DNA of 64,000 nucleotides. It comes from Acetobacter thailandicus (GTDB taxonomy: Bacteria > Pseudomonadota > Alphaproteobacteria > Acetobacterales > Acetobacteraceae). Below the pieces are notes generated by a model. The model made no database searches. It was not told the DNA's origin and saw only the letters and a list, made by a program, of their open reading frames with translations. Location of the stretch: positions 124,001 to 188,000 of the forward strand of contig NZ_WOSV01000003.1 of the NCBI RefSeq assembly GCF_011516655.1, read 5' to 3'. Below are positions 62,350 to 64,000 of this stretch, in pieces. The translations under genes were made by a program, and so were the position numbers. Every line of letters starts with the position of its first letter. Position 1 is the stretch's first letter.

Positions 62350-63786
62350 ATGTCTGCGGACAAGACAAACAACACAAACACCTCATCACAGGCAAACACC
62401 AACGCACAATGGGGCGGGCGGTTTGCTGGTGGTCCATCAGACATTATGCAGGCGATTAATGCCTCTGTCAGTTTTGATAAGGCCTTATGGAAACAGGATA
62501 TTGAAGGCTCGCTCGCTCATGCGGCCATGCTGGCTCACACCGGCATTATCACCCGTGAGGATGAAGCTGCCATTCGTGATGGCCTGGCTGCCATTCGCGG
62601 TGATATTGAAGCGCAGCGCTTTGATTTCTCTGAAGCACTGGAAGATATTCATATGAATATTGAAGTGCGCCTGTCTGAACGTATTGGCGAAGCAGGTAAA
62701 CGCCTGCACACAGCCCGCTCACGCAATGATCAGGTGGCTACGGACTTCCGCCTTTGGGTGCGCGATGCCATTGACGGTCTCGACCAGCAGGTCGCCTCGC
62801 TCATGCGTGCACTGGCAACCCGCGCTGAAGCACATGCAGCTGACCCCATGCCCGGCTTTACGCATCTGCAAACTGCACAGCCCGTTACCTTTGGCCACCA
62901 TCTGATGGCCTATGTCGAAATGCTGGCCCGTGACCGGGGCCGCCTGAGTGACACACGCAAACGCCTCAACGAGTGTCCACTGGGTTCAGCGGCGCTGGCA
63001 GGAACATCCTTTCCGATTGACCGTCAGATGACAGCACGACTGCTTAAGTTTGACCGGCCTACAGCAAATTCACTCGACGCAGTCTCTGATCGCGACTTTG
63101 CTCTCGAGTATCTGTCTGCTCTCTCCATCATGGCAATGCATCTCTCACGCCTGGCCGAAGAAATCGTCATCTGGTGCTCGTCTCCCTTCTCATTCATTCG
63201 CCTTTCAGATGCTTTTACAACCGGCTCATCCATCATGCCGCAAAAGCGTAACCCTGATGCCGCAGAGCTTATTCGCGCAAAAACCGGGCGGATGACTAGC
63301 AGTCTGGTCGGCCTGCTGACCGTGATGAAAGGTCTGCCGCTGGCTTATGCAAAAGACATGCAGGAAGATAAAGAGCCTGTTTTTGCAGCAACTGACGCGG
63401 CTGTGCTGTCACTGGCTGCCTGCGATGGCATGATACGTGACATGACGGCCAATACAGAAAAAATGCGCGCACTTGCCGGCTCTGGCTTCTCAACCGCAAC
63501 AGACATCGCCGACTGGCTGGTACGTGTACTTAAAGTACCTTTCCGCACAGCGCACCACATTACCGGCCGGCTGGTTGCCAGAGCGGAAGCAAAAAATATT
63601 GGCCTGTCAGAACTTTCTCTTGCTGAAATGCAGGAAGAAGAAGCCGGGATCACCGATGACATTTTCTCGGTTCTGACGGTTGAAGCCTCCATTGCCTCAC
63701 GCACCAGCGAAGGCGGAACAGCAGCATCTAACGTCAGTCGTGAAGCAAAGAAATGGCTGGCTGCACTGAACAGAGTCTCAGCATGA
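62350..63786 (+). CDS. argH: Argininosuccinate lyase
   Basis: Last step of arginine synthesis: argininosuccinate to arginine and fumarate. 478 residues from ATG 62350 (AGGGG upstream); the frame is open 14 codons more. [41 protein letters not shown] and the superfamily signature [12 protein letters not shown] are intact. The AT-rich GTPase remnant ends 125 bases upstream, so the promoter lies in or next to that foreign segment. It overlaps the small lipoprotein gene by ATGA. Confidence 0.96.
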   Translation: MSADKTNNTNTSSQANTNAQWGGRFAGGPSDIMQAINASVSFDKALWKQDIEGSLAHAAMLAHTGIITREDEAAIRDGLAAIRGDIEAQRFDFSEALEDIHMNIEVRLSERIGEAGKRLHTARSRNDQVATDFRLWVRDAIDGLDQQVASLMRALATRAEAHAADPMPGFTHLQTAQPVTFGHHLMAYVEMLARDRGRLSDTRKRLNECPLGSAALAGTSFPIDRQMTARLLKFDRPTANSLDAVSDRDFALEYLSALSIMAMHLSRLAEEIVIWCSSPFSFIRLSDAFTTGSSIMPQKRNPDAAELIRAKTGRMTSSLVGLLTVMKGLPLAYAKDMQEDKEPVFAATDAAVLSLAACDGMIRDMTANTEKMRALAGSGFSTATDIADWLVRVLKVPFRTAHHITGRLVARAEAKNIGLSELSLAEMQEEEAGITDDIFSVLTVEASIASRTSEGGTAASNVSREAKKWLAALNRVSA

Positions 63787-63923
63787 AACGTCTCCTCTGC
63801 GGCTTAATAGCCGTGACTTTTCTGGCGCTTCCACTTAGCGGGTGCGGTAAAAAAGGTTCACCGCATCCCCCGGGGCCGGCAAAAGATGTTATATACCCCC
63901 GCATCTATCCACCCAATGATTAA
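63783..63923 (+). CDS. lptM: Small lipoprotein, LptM (YifL)-like
   Basis: 46 residues: a signal peptide with lipobox LSGC (Cys21) directly followed by GKKGS, then a Pro-rich tail ([18 protein letters not shown]). LSGCGKKG is the hallmark of LptM, which assists LptD assembly with LPS translocation in E. coli. The gene commonly sits between argH and lysA in proteobacteria, and the overlap with argH here fits. The short length keeps the orthology inferential. Confidence 0.75.
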   Translation: MKRLLCGLIAVTFLALPLSGCGKKGSPHPPGPAKDVIYPRIYPPND

Positions 63924-63931
63924 CCAATAAT

Positions 63932-63959
63932 GCGAAAGACATGAGTATATGTTTTTCGC
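63932..63959 (+). terminator. Stem-loop after the LptM-like gene
   Basis: GCGAAAGACAT pairs with ATGTTTTTCGC (one G-T pair) around a 6-base loop. No clean T run follows (TCTCTGTG), so termination is probably incomplete. The remaining 41 bases to the edge are AT-rich and contain no gene. Confidence 0.45.
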
Positions 63960-64000
63960 TCTCTGTGATTATATAAATTAAATTTAAGGTTTTAAGACAT

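Overview
The window is a stretch of bacterial chromosome with ordinary gene density and no phage, insertion sequence, CRISPR array or tRNA that I can see. The protein sequences (RpoB, L10, HdaA-type DnaA homologue, CcmI, GlnE) and the moderate base composition suggest an alphaproteobacterium, most likely of the Acetobacteraceae (acetic acid bacteria). This is inferred from family resemblance, not from a search.

Layout. 1-5310 (minus strand): the rplK-rplA-rplJ-rplL-rpoB ribosomal/RNA polymerase cluster, with rpoB running off the left edge. The usual secE-nusG pair is not upstream of rplK; instead a three-gene RND efflux operon (5439-11517, minus) ends there. 11859-14478 (plus): DctA and a KgtP-like permease, two dicarboxylate/2-oxoglutarate carriers. 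14589-21935: a Gly/Pro-rich secreted protein, bcp, glnE and a very large AsmA/DUF3971-type protein. 21945-24729 (minus): aat followed by three small secreted proteins, two of them paralogous. 24909-28264: a D-2-hydroxyacid dehydrogenase, a 49-residue membrane protein, an EcsC-type protein, a TIGR01244-type protein, and an EVE/YciI pair. 28400-33748 (plus): cytochrome c maturation genes ccmC-D-E-F-G-H-I, without ccmA or ccmB. 33787-37203: a membrane protein, a YidB-type protein and an FUSC-type exporter.

37231-42992 (minus) is the most unusual locus. It is a tightly coupled five-gene unit: a membrane sensor (dCache, GAF and a degenerate class III cyclase domain), an MlaE-type permease, an ABC ATPase relative that has lost every nucleotide-binding motif, an MCE/MlaD protein and a lipoprotein. 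It looks like an MCE lipid-transport system with a pseudo-ATPase and its own sensor.

43106-50170 (minus): ppx and ppk1 (polyphosphate turnover), an S46 serine peptidase and hdaA. 50298-57340 (plus): purM-purN, an RsmB-type rRNA methyltransferase, rpe, a heparinase II/III-type protein with a long acidic tail, and a GT4 glycosyltransferase. 57354-61022 (minus): a small probable lipoprotein, then dnaQ-coaE-aroE and an N-formylglutamate amidohydrolase homologue. 61023-62349 is visibly AT-rich and carries a decayed YeeP-like GTPase gene with no start codon and a broken C-terminus. argH and a 46-residue LptM-like lipoprotein gene close the window.

Regulatory features I can support include a leader before rplK that resembles the L1-binding helix of 23S rRNA, a probable L10 leader before rplJ, a good sigma70-type promoter for dctA, and several stem-loop terminators.
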